A DNA stretch of 64,000 nt, from contig JAFYJN010000012.1 of the NCBI GenBank assembly GCA_017538105.1, positions 1-64,000 on the forward strand. The letters run 5' to 3'. The stretch's first letter is position 1. Every line of letters starts with the position of its first letter. Position numbers and translations under genes: made by a program. The notes beneath the pieces were generated by a model that was not told the DNA's origin, made no database searches, and worked only from the letters and a program-made list of their open reading frames with translations. This document shows, one piece after another, positions 7,255 through 16,246 of this stretch. The DNA comes from Prevotella sp. GTDB lineage: Bacteria > Bacteroidota > Bacteroidia > Bacteroidales > Bacteroidaceae.

Positions 7255-9166
7255 GGTTGGTGTTGGTGGCGTCGGTTCTTGGTGGCGATGAAGGGCGACT
7301 CGTCGCCTTGGCATGGGGCCGGTCGCCGTATAGACGTGGGATAAGGTCACTCCTGCCTAACTTGCGCAACTCTTTCTCTATCTTCATGCGTTCCGAGGGT
7401 TGATACCAAAAGAAAAACTGTCGTTGGGCCAGCTTGTCCTGTTGGCTGTGGGCGGAATACACTTCTTCCAGCGTATAGGGATCATAGCCTGTATACCATG
7501 TCTCTGTGCTGATGGTCATCGGGGTGGGGGTGAAATCCTGCACTTGCTCAAGATGGAAGTCAAGTCGTTTGGTGATGACGGCTAATTCGGCCATGTCCTC
7601 GGCATGACAGCCGGGGTGACTGCTGATGAAGTAGGGGATGAGCTGCTGACGTAGGTGCTCTTGCTCGTTCAGACGGTCGAACTCGCGCTTGAAGGATTCA
7701 AATTGTTCAAAAGGAGGCTTGCGCATGAGGCGGAGCACACGTGAACTGGTGTGCTCGGGGGCAACCTTCAGGCGACCGCTGACATGATGGCATATCAACT
7801 CTCGGGTGTAGGCGCGGGCGGCGGCATTAACTTTCTCATCGCTACTATGATGAAGCAATAGGTCGTAACGTACACCGCTGCCAACAAAACTTTTCTTGAT
7901 ATAAGGTAAAGCGTCAACACTGCGGTAAATGTCGATAAGGGCGGTGTGGTCGGTGTTTAGGTTGTTACAGATGGACGGGTGGATGCATGAGGGACGCTTG
8001 CATACCTCACAGAATTTCTTGTTCCTACCACCCATGCCGTACATGTTGGCTGAGGGACCGCCAAGGTCGCTCAGGTAACCGCGGAAATCGTCCATCTGGC
8101 TAATCTGATGCACTTCCCGGAGTATACTTTCCTTGCTCCGGCTACAGATGAACTTGCCTTGGTGGGCACTGATGGTGCAGAAAGCGCAACCGCCGAAACA
8201 TCCACGATGGATAGTCACAGAATGTTTGATCATGTCGTAGGCGGGGATGCGTTTGCCCTTATACTTGGGGTGGGGTAGACGGGTAAAGGGGAGGTCGTAT
8301 ACGGCATCTAACTCGGCAGTGCTCGGCGGGGGATAGGGAGGGTTGACAACGGTGTACCAGCCACCGGTCTTCTGGAGCAGACGGCGGGCGTGAATCTTGT
8401 TCGACTCTTCTTCAATATGGCGGTAATTGGAGGCTTCTGCGCGCTTGTCGCGAAGACATATCTCATGGCTGTTCAATAAAATGTCGCTATCGCTGAGACC
8501 GCCAGGAATGTCTTCTTCTTTGCAGAGAAAGACGGTTTGGGGCATGTCGCGCAGATTACTTAGCGTAGCGCCTCCGTCCAACGCGCGGCACAGCGATACG
8601 ATGGCATGTTCGCCCATTCCATAAATGATAAGGTCGGCTCCAGAATCGTGTAGAATACTGGGCCTGAGGCGGTCTTGCCAATAGTCATAATGTGTTAGAC
8701 GGCGCATGCTGGCTTCGATGCCGCCTAACACAACGGGGATGTCGGGAAAAAGACGTTTTAAAATCTGGGTGTAAACAATGGTGGGATATTCGGGACGACA
8801 GTCATGGCGTCCGTCGGGACTGTAGGCGTCTTCACTGCGCAAACGACGGTTGGCGGTGTATTTGTTCACCATGGAATCCATGCAGCCGGGAGAAATGCCG
8901 AAAAAAAGACGCGGACGGCCCAATTTCTTGAAGTCACGGTAGTCTCCATGCCAATCGGGTTGGGGAACGATGGCTACCTTGTAGCCGGCGGCTTCTATGC
9001 AACGGCCGATGACGGCGGCACCAAAAGAGGGGTGGTCCACATAAGCATCACCAGAGAAGAGTATAACGTCTAACTCTTCCCAACCACGTATCTCAACCTC
9101 CTTCTTGGTCGTTGGCAACCAGTCGGATAGTTGCAGTGACGATGCCTGCCGTTCCCCATTAAGCAT
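7178..9166 (-). CDS. ygiQ: YgiQ family radical SAM protein
   Basis: This 662-residue protein has the YgiQ arrangement: an N-terminal domain (DVILFSGDAYVDHPSFGAA, about 33-51), the motif VVLGGIEASMRRLTHYDYW, and a radical SAM cluster motif GCFGGCAFCTISAHQGK (CxxxCxxC) that binds a 4Fe-4S cluster and S-adenosylmethionine. A second cysteine group (CEVCKRPSCIHPSIC) may bind another metal site. The C-terminal tail is basic and proline-rich (KATSRPSSPPRTDATNTNHD) and is the part overlapped by the next gene. The reaction of YgiQ is not established. It belongs to the minus-strand operon that begins near 13.4 kb. Confidence 0.93.
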   Translation of the reverse strand: MLNGERQASSLQLSDWLPTTKKEVEIRGWEELDVILFSGDAYVDHPSFGAAVIGRCIEAAGYKVAIVPQPDWHGDYRDFKKLGRPRLFFGISPGCMDSMVNKYTANRRLRSEDAYSPDGRHDCRPEYPTIVYTQILKRLFPDIPVVLGGIEASMRRLTHYDYWQDRLRPSILHDSGADLIIYGMGEHAIVSLCRALDGGATLSNLRDMPQTVFLCKEEDIPGGLSDSDILLNSHEICLRDKRAEASNYRHIEEESNKIHARRLLQKTGGWYTVVNPPYPPPSTAELDAVYDLPFTRLPHPKYKGKRIPAYDMIKHSVTIHRGCFGGCAFCTISAHQGKFICSRSKESILREVHQISQMDDFRGYLSDLGGPSANMYGMGGRNKKFCEVCKRPSCIHPSICNNLNTDHTALIDIYRSVDALPYIKKSFVGSGVRYDLLLHHSSDEKVNAAARAYTRELICHHVSGRLKVAPEHTSSRVLRLMRKPPFEQFESFKREFDRLNEQEHLRQQLIPYFISSHPGCHAEDMAELAVITKRLDFHLEQVQDFTPTPMTISTETWYTGYDPYTLEEVYSAHSQQDKLAQRQFFFWYQPSERMKIEKELRKLGRSDLIPRLYGDRPHAKATSRPSSPPRTDATNTNHDHHRKPQPGEKSRRPVGRRHRGNR

Positions 9167-9231
9167 TTGGCTTAAATCCTTAATTACCTAAATAGTCCCT
9201 ATAGCTTCTTTACTACCAAAACCTCACCATT

Positions 9232-9540
9232 TCATTCCTCCACTTCTTCACTCCTCCACTCCTTGTATAATTCCAAGAGGTGAGTGAGGCCGATGGCTTT
9301 CATATGTTTGTTGTAGATGACATCCAGGCAGAGGTCCAGCAGGTCCTTGTCGTTGCCGAAGGCACCACTGAGCAAGGAACGTACGGTAAACTTCAGCTTG
9401 TCAACAACGGTCTCGTCGATAATGCCGTCGCTGCCCACCAAGTTATCCAGGAGTTGATAACGGCGTAAGGTTTGCAAGTGTTGGTCGCTTACCTCAATGT
9501 TGCGGGTGCCCGATGCATTGGCTTGTATCTTATGTGTCAT
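9232..9540 (-). CDS. Small hypothetical protein
   Basis: I do not recognise this 102-residue protein. It is rich in leucine and acidic residues, apparently all-helical (LQTLRRYQLLDNLVGSDG, DKDLLDLCLDVIYNKHMKAI), and has no signal peptide or membrane segment. It lies between the golvesin-domain gene (57 bases away) and ygiQ (65 bases away) on the same strand, so it is likely cotranscribed. Codon use looks like that of its neighbours. Confidence 0.65.
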   Translation of the reverse strand: MTHKIQANASGTRNIEVSDQHLQTLRRYQLLDNLVGSDGIIDETVVDKLKFTVRSLLSGAFGNDKDLLDLCLDVIYNKHMKAIGLTHLLELYKEWRSEEVEE

Positions 9541-9597
9541 AGAATAGATATGATGTTTTAATATTTGAATCTGAAAGAAACGTATGTTTAATGCTTT

Positions 9598-12537
9598 TTA
9601 CTTTTTTCCTTTTTTCCCTTTTTTCCCCTTCAATAGGTAATTCATGATGCCGCGCATCACATGACCTTGGGCCTGTGACGATTCGAGGCATTCGAACGGA
9701 AATCCCATGGTGAAGCAACGGTAGTCTTGGCCGCTATAGGCAACAGCGGCCGAGCGGCCATCACCATAGAGCATGGCACAGATGCCTGGCTGCTGGGGCT
9801 GAAGAATGTCGGGGGTCGGCGAGGCGTAATGGGTCTCGTTCATCCTGCTGTAGAACGTGAAATCGCCACCAAGACCCTGAACCTTGCCGCCGTGGGTGCC
9901 GCGGTCAGTGCCACCATAACCTACCTTCAGTACAGAGGAAAGAAACATTTGCTGGTTCCTCTCGGTCATGTCGGCACCTACAAATGAACCGCTTATCAAC
10001 AGGCTGCCATGCTGCTTGGCGTATTGGGAGAGCTTCTGCTGCATCGTGCTGCTGAAGGCTTGATAGAGTACCAACGAACGACCATCGTTACGCTCCAGGC
10101 CCAAGACCAGGTCAACACAGTCGTAGTCTGTCAACTTTATCTTGCCGCTTTCCACCGACTCGCTCGAACAACTTACGATGTTGTAACTCTGGGCGGAATG
10201 GATGGCTTCGGCATGGGTCTTCACATAATTGAAGTCGTTGCCGGCGATAAAACGACCGGCAAGTTCGTCTCCGCCATAACCCAGCGAACCGGGACCTTCC
10301 TTGCCGCGCTGACTATTGTCGAAACAGGTCTGACGACCGTTCCAACCCGCCGTGGGACCATAAGTAATGCCTGGGTCGGCATCCAAGTCGAATCCTTTTC
10401 GGTCTCCAGTGTCAATGATGGCGGGGGATGTGAGGCGGTGGAATCCGTTCACCACCAACACGGTTTGATGGGCATCTGGCTGTATGCAGGCTGAAAGCAC
10501 TTCCGACGGAAAACTCTCGCCGCCTTTGTTCACAGCTGTAATACGGAAATGATACAGATGCCCAGGATTAACATCTACTAAACAACTGTTGCCTTTCACG
10601 TTGGTGCCGTTGTCGAAGCCACCGTCGTCAATGGCACAATACACATTGAAGGAACTAGGAGAGGCACTGGGTTCTTGGGGGTCACGGGTACCGGCCCAAC
10701 TGAGTTTCACTTTGTCCTTTCCAGTCAGTTCAATCTGGAAACTGTTGGGTTGGAGGGGTTGAACAGTATACTTGGTGCCATGCATCTCATTCACATAACG
10801 AAGGATGGTCTTATAGATGGAACGGGCTAAGGTGAAGCGGAAATTGGGGTCGAGAGCATAACGCATATCACCAAAATTCTGGTGCGACAGGGTCTCGATG
10901 ATGGAAGAGGGAACGGCGGGCAACCGACTCTCGGAGTAATTGCGGTCGTATATCACTCGCTTGTACCATTTGTTATAACGGTAGCGAAGATCGCGGTAGG
11001 CTCCTTCCAACAGGGCGTCGGCAAAATCGCGAGAGGCCAAACGGGAGATGCCGGCATCATACTTGCCATCGTTGTATTGCGTGGTGCAGATGGAGAGGGT
11101 TCCTATCAACTCGTTGCCGCCCGTGCGGTCATAGCCGGCATCGCTGTGAACGGCAAGCTCTAACTCGATGGGGACGCGCTTGCCCGTCTGGCCGGGCATG
11201 AACACGCTACCACCGCCTATCCAGTTGGTGAAAAGGGAGCGTACGTTGATGTCGTCACCATAGTCGTCTTTGCCTTCCTTTGAGCTGTAAACACTATAAG
11301 GGGCTCCGGCCCATTGTGCGAAATAACGGGAGCCTTCAAGGCAACGGGGCATGCCACTGGTGCTACCGCCACGGGTGATGTTGCCCATACCACCGCCAAA
11401 ACGAACGGCATCGGCACTTACAAGGCCTGAATGCTCGCTATCGTTAATCAATTCCACACGGTTGCCGATATCCATACCCTTGGAAAAATCAAAGGTACCT
11501 AAATAAACCCAGGTGCTACCGCCCATGCGCTGGTTGACGCGGAAATGGGTGGGCTGGCCTTTATGCCATACCACATAATGGGCGTCGTCGACACTGTTGG
11601 GAAGGGTCTGGTAACTTACGTATACGGCATAACGGCCACTTTCGGGAATGTCGGGCAGGTAGGTGGCTATACTAACGTCTTTTTTACTGGTACTTTTCAC
11701 CATGCGGGCACTGCCGGCGGAAAAGGGATTCTCACCATCGCGATAAGTTCCGCCGTGACGGGCAAAACCATTTTGGTCGGTGGTAGTCCAGGGATGGCTG
11801 CCGTTGCGTTCATCATATCGACCTGCACTGCTGCCGTCATTGTCTACTATTACTTCCCGTTTCTGCCAGTCGCGCTCACGGGGGGAGAAAACCACGGCTC
11901 CTGCATTCTCCAGCATGGGCATCAGATAGGGGACGACAATAGTTTGGGTGAACAGGTCTTCGGTGGTGCAGAATAGGTTCGGACGCTGCCATTTCCACTG
12001 GCCTTTGTTCTTGTCGTAATATTTTCCGTGGCTGGCTCCTATGGAGAGGTGGCGACCATCGAGACCTTCGGTCACTTCGTGAGGACGGGACACATTCTTC
12101 ACCCATGGATTGCCTTCGTAATCTACGCTACCCCAAGTGCGCTTGCGGTCCTTGTTGTCTCGAAAACGGTTGGGTATCAATTCGCTCAACTCATAACCGT
12201 TGGTCATTAAACGAATACGGTAACGGTTGTAAGGGGAGGGAAGAGAACGACCAATCTTATCGTAGATGTCGTCCACTATCTCGGGCGTCAGCTCTTGCTC
12301 GGAAAACTTTGAGTCGGCATCGATAATAAGAGTGTTGCTGCTGTCGTCAATTCGGAAACCCGTCATCTTCGATTTCAACTGGTAATTGGTGTGGCGGGCT
12401 TGGTAATTGTTGAAGAAGGATTCCAAACGACTCCGAATGTTGTCGCGTTGTTCGCCATCCTGGCTAAAAACTTGCTGATAGAAAAAGAACAGCAGTAAAA
12501 GGGGGATATAACGGGGATTGTTGCGTAAAAATGTCAT
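9598..12537 (-). CDS. Secreted golvesin-domain / xanthan-lyase-like protein
   Basis: The 979-residue protein starts with a signal peptide (PRYIPLLLLFFFYQQVFSQ). Its centre carries a golvesin C-terminal-like segment (ISRYAVYVSYQTLPNSVDDAHYVVWHKG-type sequence around 310-380), followed by ELAVHSDAGYDRTGGNELIGTLS (about 460-480), which resembles the catalytic zinc region of N-acetylmuramoyl-alanine amidases (His/Asp and a later Glu). A fibronectin type III-like domain follows (about 610-690: VKLSWAGTRDPQEPSASPSSFNVY). Bacteroidetes homologs are annotated xanthan lyase, but that name is weakly supported; a wall or polysaccharide hydrolase is the cautious call. It overlaps the acyltransferase gene by four bases. 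The last residues are a lysine/glycine run (KGKKGKKGKK). Confidence 0.78.
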   Translation of the reverse strand: MTFLRNNPRYIPLLLLFFFYQQVFSQDGEQRDNIRSRLESFFNNYQARHTNYQLKSKMTGFRIDDSSNTLIIDADSKFSEQELTPEIVDDIYDKIGRSLPSPYNRYRIRLMTNGYELSELIPNRFRDNKDRKRTWGSVDYEGNPWVKNVSRPHEVTEGLDGRHLSIGASHGKYYDKNKGQWKWQRPNLFCTTEDLFTQTIVVPYLMPMLENAGAVVFSPRERDWQKREVIVDNDGSSAGRYDERNGSHPWTTTDQNGFARHGGTYRDGENPFSAGSARMVKSTSKKDVSIATYLPDIPESGRYAVYVSYQTLPNSVDDAHYVVWHKGQPTHFRVNQRMGGSTWVYLGTFDFSKGMDIGNRVELINDSEHSGLVSADAVRFGGGMGNITRGGSTSGMPRCLEGSRYFAQWAGAPYSVYSSKEGKDDYGDDINVRSLFTNWIGGGSVFMPGQTGKRVPIELELAVHSDAGYDRTGGNELIGTLSICTTQYNDGKYDAGISRLASRDFADALLEGAYRDLRYRYNKWYKRVIYDRNYSESRLPAVPSSIIETLSHQNFGDMRYALDPNFRFTLARSIYKTILRYVNEMHGTKYTVQPLQPNSFQIELTGKDKVKLSWAGTRDPQEPSASPSSFNVYCAIDDGGFDNGTNVKGNSCLVDVNPGHLYHFRITAVNKGGESFPSEVLSACIQPDAHQTVLVVNGFHRLTSPAIIDTGDRKGFDLDADPGITYGPTAGWNGRQTCFDNSQRGKEGPGSLGYGGDELAGRFIAGNDFNYVKTHAEAIHSAQSYNIVSCSSESVESGKIKLTDYDCVDLVLGLERNDGRSLVLYQAFSSTMQQKLSQYAKQHGSLLISGSFVGADMTERNQQMFLSSVLKVGYGGTDRGTHGGKVQGLGGDFTFYSRMNETHYASPTPDILQPQQPGICAMLYGDGRSAAVAYSGQDYRCFTMGFPFECLESSQAQGHVMRGIMNYLLKGKKGKKGKK

Positions 12538-13091
12538 GATGGGTCTCCGATAGTGAAATTTTCTGGGTGCTTGCCCTTGAAGTTTTTGTAATAATGCTTG
12601 ATCTTTTGCATGTCGCTGTCAATGTCGCCTGTGGGGATGATTTCCTCCGTACACTGGATGAGCTTGCGGCTGTAGTCCAAACCATAAAGAAGAATGGGAA
12701 GGTGAGCCTTCATGGCGATGATGTAGAATCCCTTTTTCCATTCCCCCGTGGCGGAACGGGTGCCTTCAGGGGTAATCGTCAGGTGAAAAGTGTCTTCGCG
12801 AAGGGCCGTGGCGGCAAGCGTGTCAGTCATGCTGGTACGCTTGTCACGATAGACGGGGATGCCGCCAAGACGACGAAACAACAATCCCAAAGGCCAGAAA
12901 AACCATTCCTTCTTCATCAGAAACTGAATTTTCCAACCTTCGGCACCGGAATACAACTGACCTAATACAAAATCCCAGTTGCTCGTGTGAGGGGCTAAAC
13001 AGATGATGTATTTCGCTGGGTGGACAATAGTCACTTCCTTCGTCCAACCCAACCGTTTATACAATAGCCAACGGCAAAATCTCTTCCACAT
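12534..13091 (-). CDS. 1-acyl-sn-glycerol-3-phosphate acyltransferase-like protein
   Basis: This 185-residue PlsC-family protein carries the HX4D catalytic motif as HTSNWD (residues 35-40) and the substrate motif EGTRS (about 109-113) with GGIPVYRDK before it. It would transfer an acyl chain to a lysophospholipid or similar acceptor. It is smaller than typical PlsC (about 240) and lacks an obvious N-terminal membrane helix, a form common in Bacteroidetes. The ATG at 13091 follows the upstream hypothetical gene by 15 bases; its end overlaps the golvesin-domain gene by four bases, so translation is probably coupled. Confidence 0.85.
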   Translation of the reverse strand: MWKRFCRWLLYKRLGWTKEVTIVHPAKYIICLAPHTSNWDFVLGQLYSGAEGWKIQFLMKKEWFFWPLGLLFRRLGGIPVYRDKRTSMTDTLAATALREDTFHLTITPEGTRSATGEWKKGFYIIAMKAHLPILLYGLDYSRKLIQCTEEIIPTGDIDSDMQKIKHYYKNFKGKHPENFTIGDPS

Positions 13092-13106
13092 CTTTCAATT
13101 GACGCT

Positions 13107-13382
13107 TCATTCGCTCAATGCGTTGAGCTGGTCCAGAATCTCGGTCATCTGCTTGCTGAAATCAGCGGCCAACTGGTCATAGTAAACCTTGGGCTTCATG
13201 CCTGGTTCTGGATGGGATATCCGACTGACAAAATCGTTGCGGGTAATGATAATCGATGTTATCAAGGCCTCTACTGTTGATGGGTCGGCATGACCGCTGT
13301 ACAACGAAACGGCTATACATTCCGACAATACGTCATTGCAAATGTTGTTGATGGTCTTCTTGAGGGCTTTCTTGTTTGGCAT
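13107..13382 (-). CDS. Hypothetical protein heading the minus-strand operon
   Basis: I cannot assign this 91-residue helical protein (MPNKKALKKTINNICNDVLS ... LAADFSKQMTEILDQLNALSE). It has no membrane segment. It is the first gene after the promoter at 13430-13437 and precedes the acyltransferase by 15 bases, so it is the lead gene of a six-gene transcript reaching 6442. Confidence 0.7.
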   Translation of the reverse strand: MPNKKALKKTINNICNDVLSECIAVSLYSGHADPSTVEALITSIIITRNDFVSRISHPEPGMKPKVYYDQLAADFSKQMTEILDQLNALSE

Positions 13383-13429
13383 GTCGGTATTTGTTTAATT
13401 GGGGTGGTAAATATTCTTACTTTGAACTA

Positions 13430-13459
13430 CAAAGATAAACAAAAAAATGGGAATGACAA
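13430..13459 (-). promoter_or_regulatory. Promoter of the minus-strand operon 13382-6442
   Basis: On the reverse strand TATCTTTG lies at 13437-13430 with TTG at 13459-13457, 19 bases upstream. It is divergent from the pfp promoter about 100 bases away. Confidence 0.65.
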
Positions 13460-13533
13460 GTGATAAATCAAAAAAAATATACCCCAAAAACGATTTTTGT
13501 CTCTTTTCTTTCATTTGTCTCATGCAAAATGAG

Positions 13534-13541
13534 TAATTTTG
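13534..13541 (+). promoter_or_regulatory. -7 box of the pfp promoter
   Basis: TAATTTTG precedes the pfp start by 62 bases and is followed by GCAGC. A TTTG at 13514-13517 is nearer than usual (16 bases), so the -33 assignment is uncertain. Confidence 0.55.
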
Positions 13542-13603
13542 CAGCTGAATATCACCCCCTGACACTCATCGTTGTACACTCAACAATTTAATAATATGGT
13601 TTT

Positions 13604-15244
13604 ATGAAGAAAAGTGCATTGCAACAGGCTAGGGCCGATTATCAGCCAAAACTGCCAAAGGCTCTCCTAGGCGCTGTTAAGGTAAAAGAAGGACAACCGA
13701 CACAAAGCGTTGACAATCAGGAAGAAATTAAAAAATTGTTCCCCCATACCTATGGTATGCCTCTCGTGGAATTTGTTCCTGGAGACAGCGCTCTTGAAAA
13801 AAAGGTAAATGTGGGCGTCATCCTCAGTGGAGGACAGGCTCCCGGTGGTCACAATGTCATCACGGGACTGTTCGATACCGTGAAAAAACTCAACCCCGAA
13901 AACAAACTATATGGTTTCATTTTGGGACCGGGCGGACTCGTTGACCATAACTATATGGAACTGACGAAAGAAATAGTCGATGATTATAGAAACACGGGTG
14001 GATTCGATATGATCGGTTCGGGACGAACGAAACTTGAAAAAGTGGATCAATTCGAAAAAGGACTTCAAATCTTAAAGCAACTCCAAATCAATGCACTGGT
14101 CATCATCGGTGGAGACGACTCCAATACCAACGCTTGTGTGTTGGCTGAATACTATGCGGCGCATGATACTGGAATTCAGGTCATTGGATGCCCAAAGACC
14201 ATTGACGGCGACCTTAAAAATGATCAGATAGAAACGTCCTTCGGATTCGATACGGCTACCAAAACTTATGCCGAACTCATCGGTAATATTGAACGCGATT
14301 GCAATTCGGCACGCAAATACTGGCATTTCATCAAGGTGATGGGGCGTTCGGCAAGTCATATAGCTCTCGAATGTGCCTTGCAGTGCCAGCCAAATGTGTG
14401 CATCATCTCTGAAGAGGTGGAACAGAAAGACATGACGCTCAACCAAGTGGTAGACAATCTGTGTGAGGCTATTGCGGTAAGGGCGGCTGATGGTAAAAAT
14501 TTCGGAACGGTCATCGTTCCCGAAGGACTGATCGAGTTCATACCGGCCATCGGACGACTCATCCAGGAACTCAACGACTTGCTCGCGGAACATGGTTCGG
14601 AGTACAAGGACCTTGACAAAAAGGCACAACGCGAATATATCATCAACCACCTTTCCAAAGAAAACGCGGCAACCTTCGAGACACTTCCCACAGGGGTGGC
14701 ACGTCAGCTATCGCTCGACCGCGATCCGCACGGAAACGTACAGGTGTCGCTCATCGAAACTGAAAAGTTGCTTTCCGACATGTGTGAGGCTAGACTTGCC
14801 GAATGGAAGAAAGAAGGAAAGTATGTGGGTAAATTTGCCGCTCAACATCATTTCTTCGGATACGAGGGTCGATGCGCTGCTCCGTCCAACTATGATGCAG
14901 ACTATTGCTATGCACTCGGCGCCAGTGCTGCTCAGCTCATCGCTTGCGGAAAAACGGGTTACATGGCCATCGTTAAGAACACAACAGCTCCCGCTGATCA
15001 GTGGGTGGCGGGTGGTGTGCCTATCACCATGATGATGAACATGGAACGACGCAACGGTGAGATGAAACCGGTAATACGAAAAGCATTGGTTGAACTAGAC
15101 GGAAAACCGTTTAAGGCCTTCGCCGCTATGCGTGACAAATGGGCAAGGGAAACTTGTTACGTTTATCCTGGTCCCATTCAGTATTGGGGACCGACAGAGG
15201 TGTGCGACAAACCGACCCAGACATTGATTTACGAAAAACAATAA
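13604..15244 (+). CDS. pfp: Diphosphate--fructose-6-phosphate 1-phosphotransferase
   Basis: This 546-residue enzyme reversibly phosphorylates fructose-6-phosphate with pyrophosphate. It shows GVILSGGQAPGGHNVI (PPi/sugar site), IIGGDDSNTNA with the Asp pair that marks PPi- rather than ATP-dependence, and PKTIDGDLKND with the catalytic Asp. Length matches the long plant/Bacteroidetes PFP type (about 550) rather than the 320-residue ATP enzymes. A strong terminator follows directly. A second, ATP-type pfkA lies at 37192, so both glycolytic routes are encoded. Confidence 0.96.
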   Translation: MKKSALQQARADYQPKLPKALLGAVKVKEGQPTQSVDNQEEIKKLFPHTYGMPLVEFVPGDSALEKKVNVGVILSGGQAPGGHNVITGLFDTVKKLNPENKLYGFILGPGGLVDHNYMELTKEIVDDYRNTGGFDMIGSGRTKLEKVDQFEKGLQILKQLQINALVIIGGDDSNTNACVLAEYYAAHDTGIQVIGCPKTIDGDLKNDQIETSFGFDTATKTYAELIGNIERDCNSARKYWHFIKVMGRSASHIALECALQCQPNVCIISEEVEQKDMTLNQVVDNLCEAIAVRAADGKNFGTVIVPEGLIEFIPAIGRLIQELNDLLAEHGSEYKDLDKKAQREYIINHLSKENAATFETLPTGVARQLSLDRDPHGNVQVSLIETEKLLSDMCEARLAEWKKEGKYVGKFAAQHHFFGYEGRCAAPSNYDADYCYALGASAAQLIACGKTGYMAIVKNTTAPADQWVAGGVPITMMMNMERRNGEMKPVIRKALVELDGKPFKAFAAMRDKWARETCYVYPGPIQYWGPTEVCDKPTQTLIYEKQ

Positions 15245-15252
15245 TCACTTGG

Positions 15253-15286
15253 CGAGGGAATGGGTCACCCCATTCCCTCGTTTTTT
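15253..15286 (+). terminator. Rho-independent terminator of pfp
   Basis: Perfect 12-base arms (CGAGGGAATGGG and CCCATTCCCTCG) around TCAC are followed by six T. It lies 8 bases after the pfp stop and contains the out-of-place ATG at 15260, which is therefore unlikely to start the next gene. Confidence 0.92.
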
Positions 15287-15346
15287 ATTAACACGCCCGT
15301 CCTCACTAAAACGGCTCTCATAGATTCTCCCCCAACGATACAAGCT

Positions 15347-16246
15347 ATGCCTTCCCAAAAAGCGACATCCTCTTTCAAAGCATGGAACATGCTCAAGCGT
15401 GTTCCAAAATCGGTTTGGTGGATGGTGGCGGTCATACTGATGGTGGCATATGCGTGGATTTTCTATTCCTCACTCGTGGGACCGTCGGGTTTCAGATGGA
15501 GAGCTGTCTTCGGCGATCCTGATTATCCCAAAGGATATGATATTCACGGCATAGACATCAGCCATCATCAGGGGGAAATCAACTGGGATCGTTTGCGCAA
15601 TGCCATGATTGACCGTAGTCCAGTGCGATTCGTCATGATAAAAGCAACGGAGGGAGGGGATTTTCTTGACGAAAACTTTGAGGAGAATTTCCACGAGGCG
15701 CGCGAACATGGGTTTATGCGCGGTGCATACCACTTTTGGTCGAATAAAAACGGCGCGCGCGAACAAGCGTATTTCTTCCTCGAGAAAGTGCCGCTAGAAG
15801 AGGGGGACCTGCCGCCTGTCCTTGATGTGGAGAGTAAACCGGATGATGTGTCAAACGAGGATTTCCAACGCGATATCCTCACATGGCTGCATATCGTGGA
15901 AGATCGCTATCATGTGAAGCCGATAATCTATACCAATTACAAATTCAAAGAAGAATTCCTCAGCGATGAACGATTTGATGACTATCCCTACTGGATAGCT
16001 CATTATTATGTCAAACAGGTGGAGTACAAGGGGAAATGGAAATTTTGGCAACATACCGATGTCGGTAAATTGCCAGGAATAAAGGGATACGTCGACCTGG
16101 ATATTTACAATGGTAGCTACTACGATTTGCAGAAACTGACCATCCCCCCACGTCAGACCGAAGAAGAAGTGGAAAACACCAACATACACCAGTCACCGGA
16201 CAGCACGGAACGTGACAGCCTTAACCCGATACTTGAGGCAGACTGA
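15347..16246 (+). CDS. Glycoside hydrolase family 25 lysozyme-like protein
   Basis: From ATG 15347 the 299-residue protein has a short cytoplasmic start, one membrane anchor (VWWMVAVILMVAYAWIFYSS, about 25-44) and a GH25 barrel: GIDISHHQGEINW with the first catalytic Asp, FVMIKATEGGDFLDENF, GAYHFW and PPVLDVES with the second Asp and Glu. GH25 enzymes cut the glycan strand of peptidoglycan. The open frame extends back to 15260, inside the pfp terminator, so the later ATG is preferred. The last 94 bases run into the opposite-strand prmA gene. Confidence 0.87.
   Translation: MPSQKATSSFKAWNMLKRVPKSVWWMVAVILMVAYAWIFYSSLVGPSGFRWRAVFGDPDYPKGYDIHGIDISHHQGEINWDRLRNAMIDRSPVRFVMIKATEGGDFLDENFEENFHEAREHGFMRGAYHFWSNKNGAREQAYFFLEKVPLEEGDLPPVLDVESKPDDVSNEDFQRDILTWLHIVEDRYHVKPIIYTNYKFKEEFLSDERFDDYPYWIAHYYVKQVEYKGKWKFWQHTDVGKLPGIKGYVDLDIYNGSYYDLQKLTIPPRQTEEEVENTNIHQSPDSTERDSLNPILEAD

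Noticed and set aside
15260-15346. N-terminal extension of the GH25 protein
   Set aside because: The upstream ATG lies inside the pfp terminator hairpin; the start at 15347 gives a normal membrane anchor.
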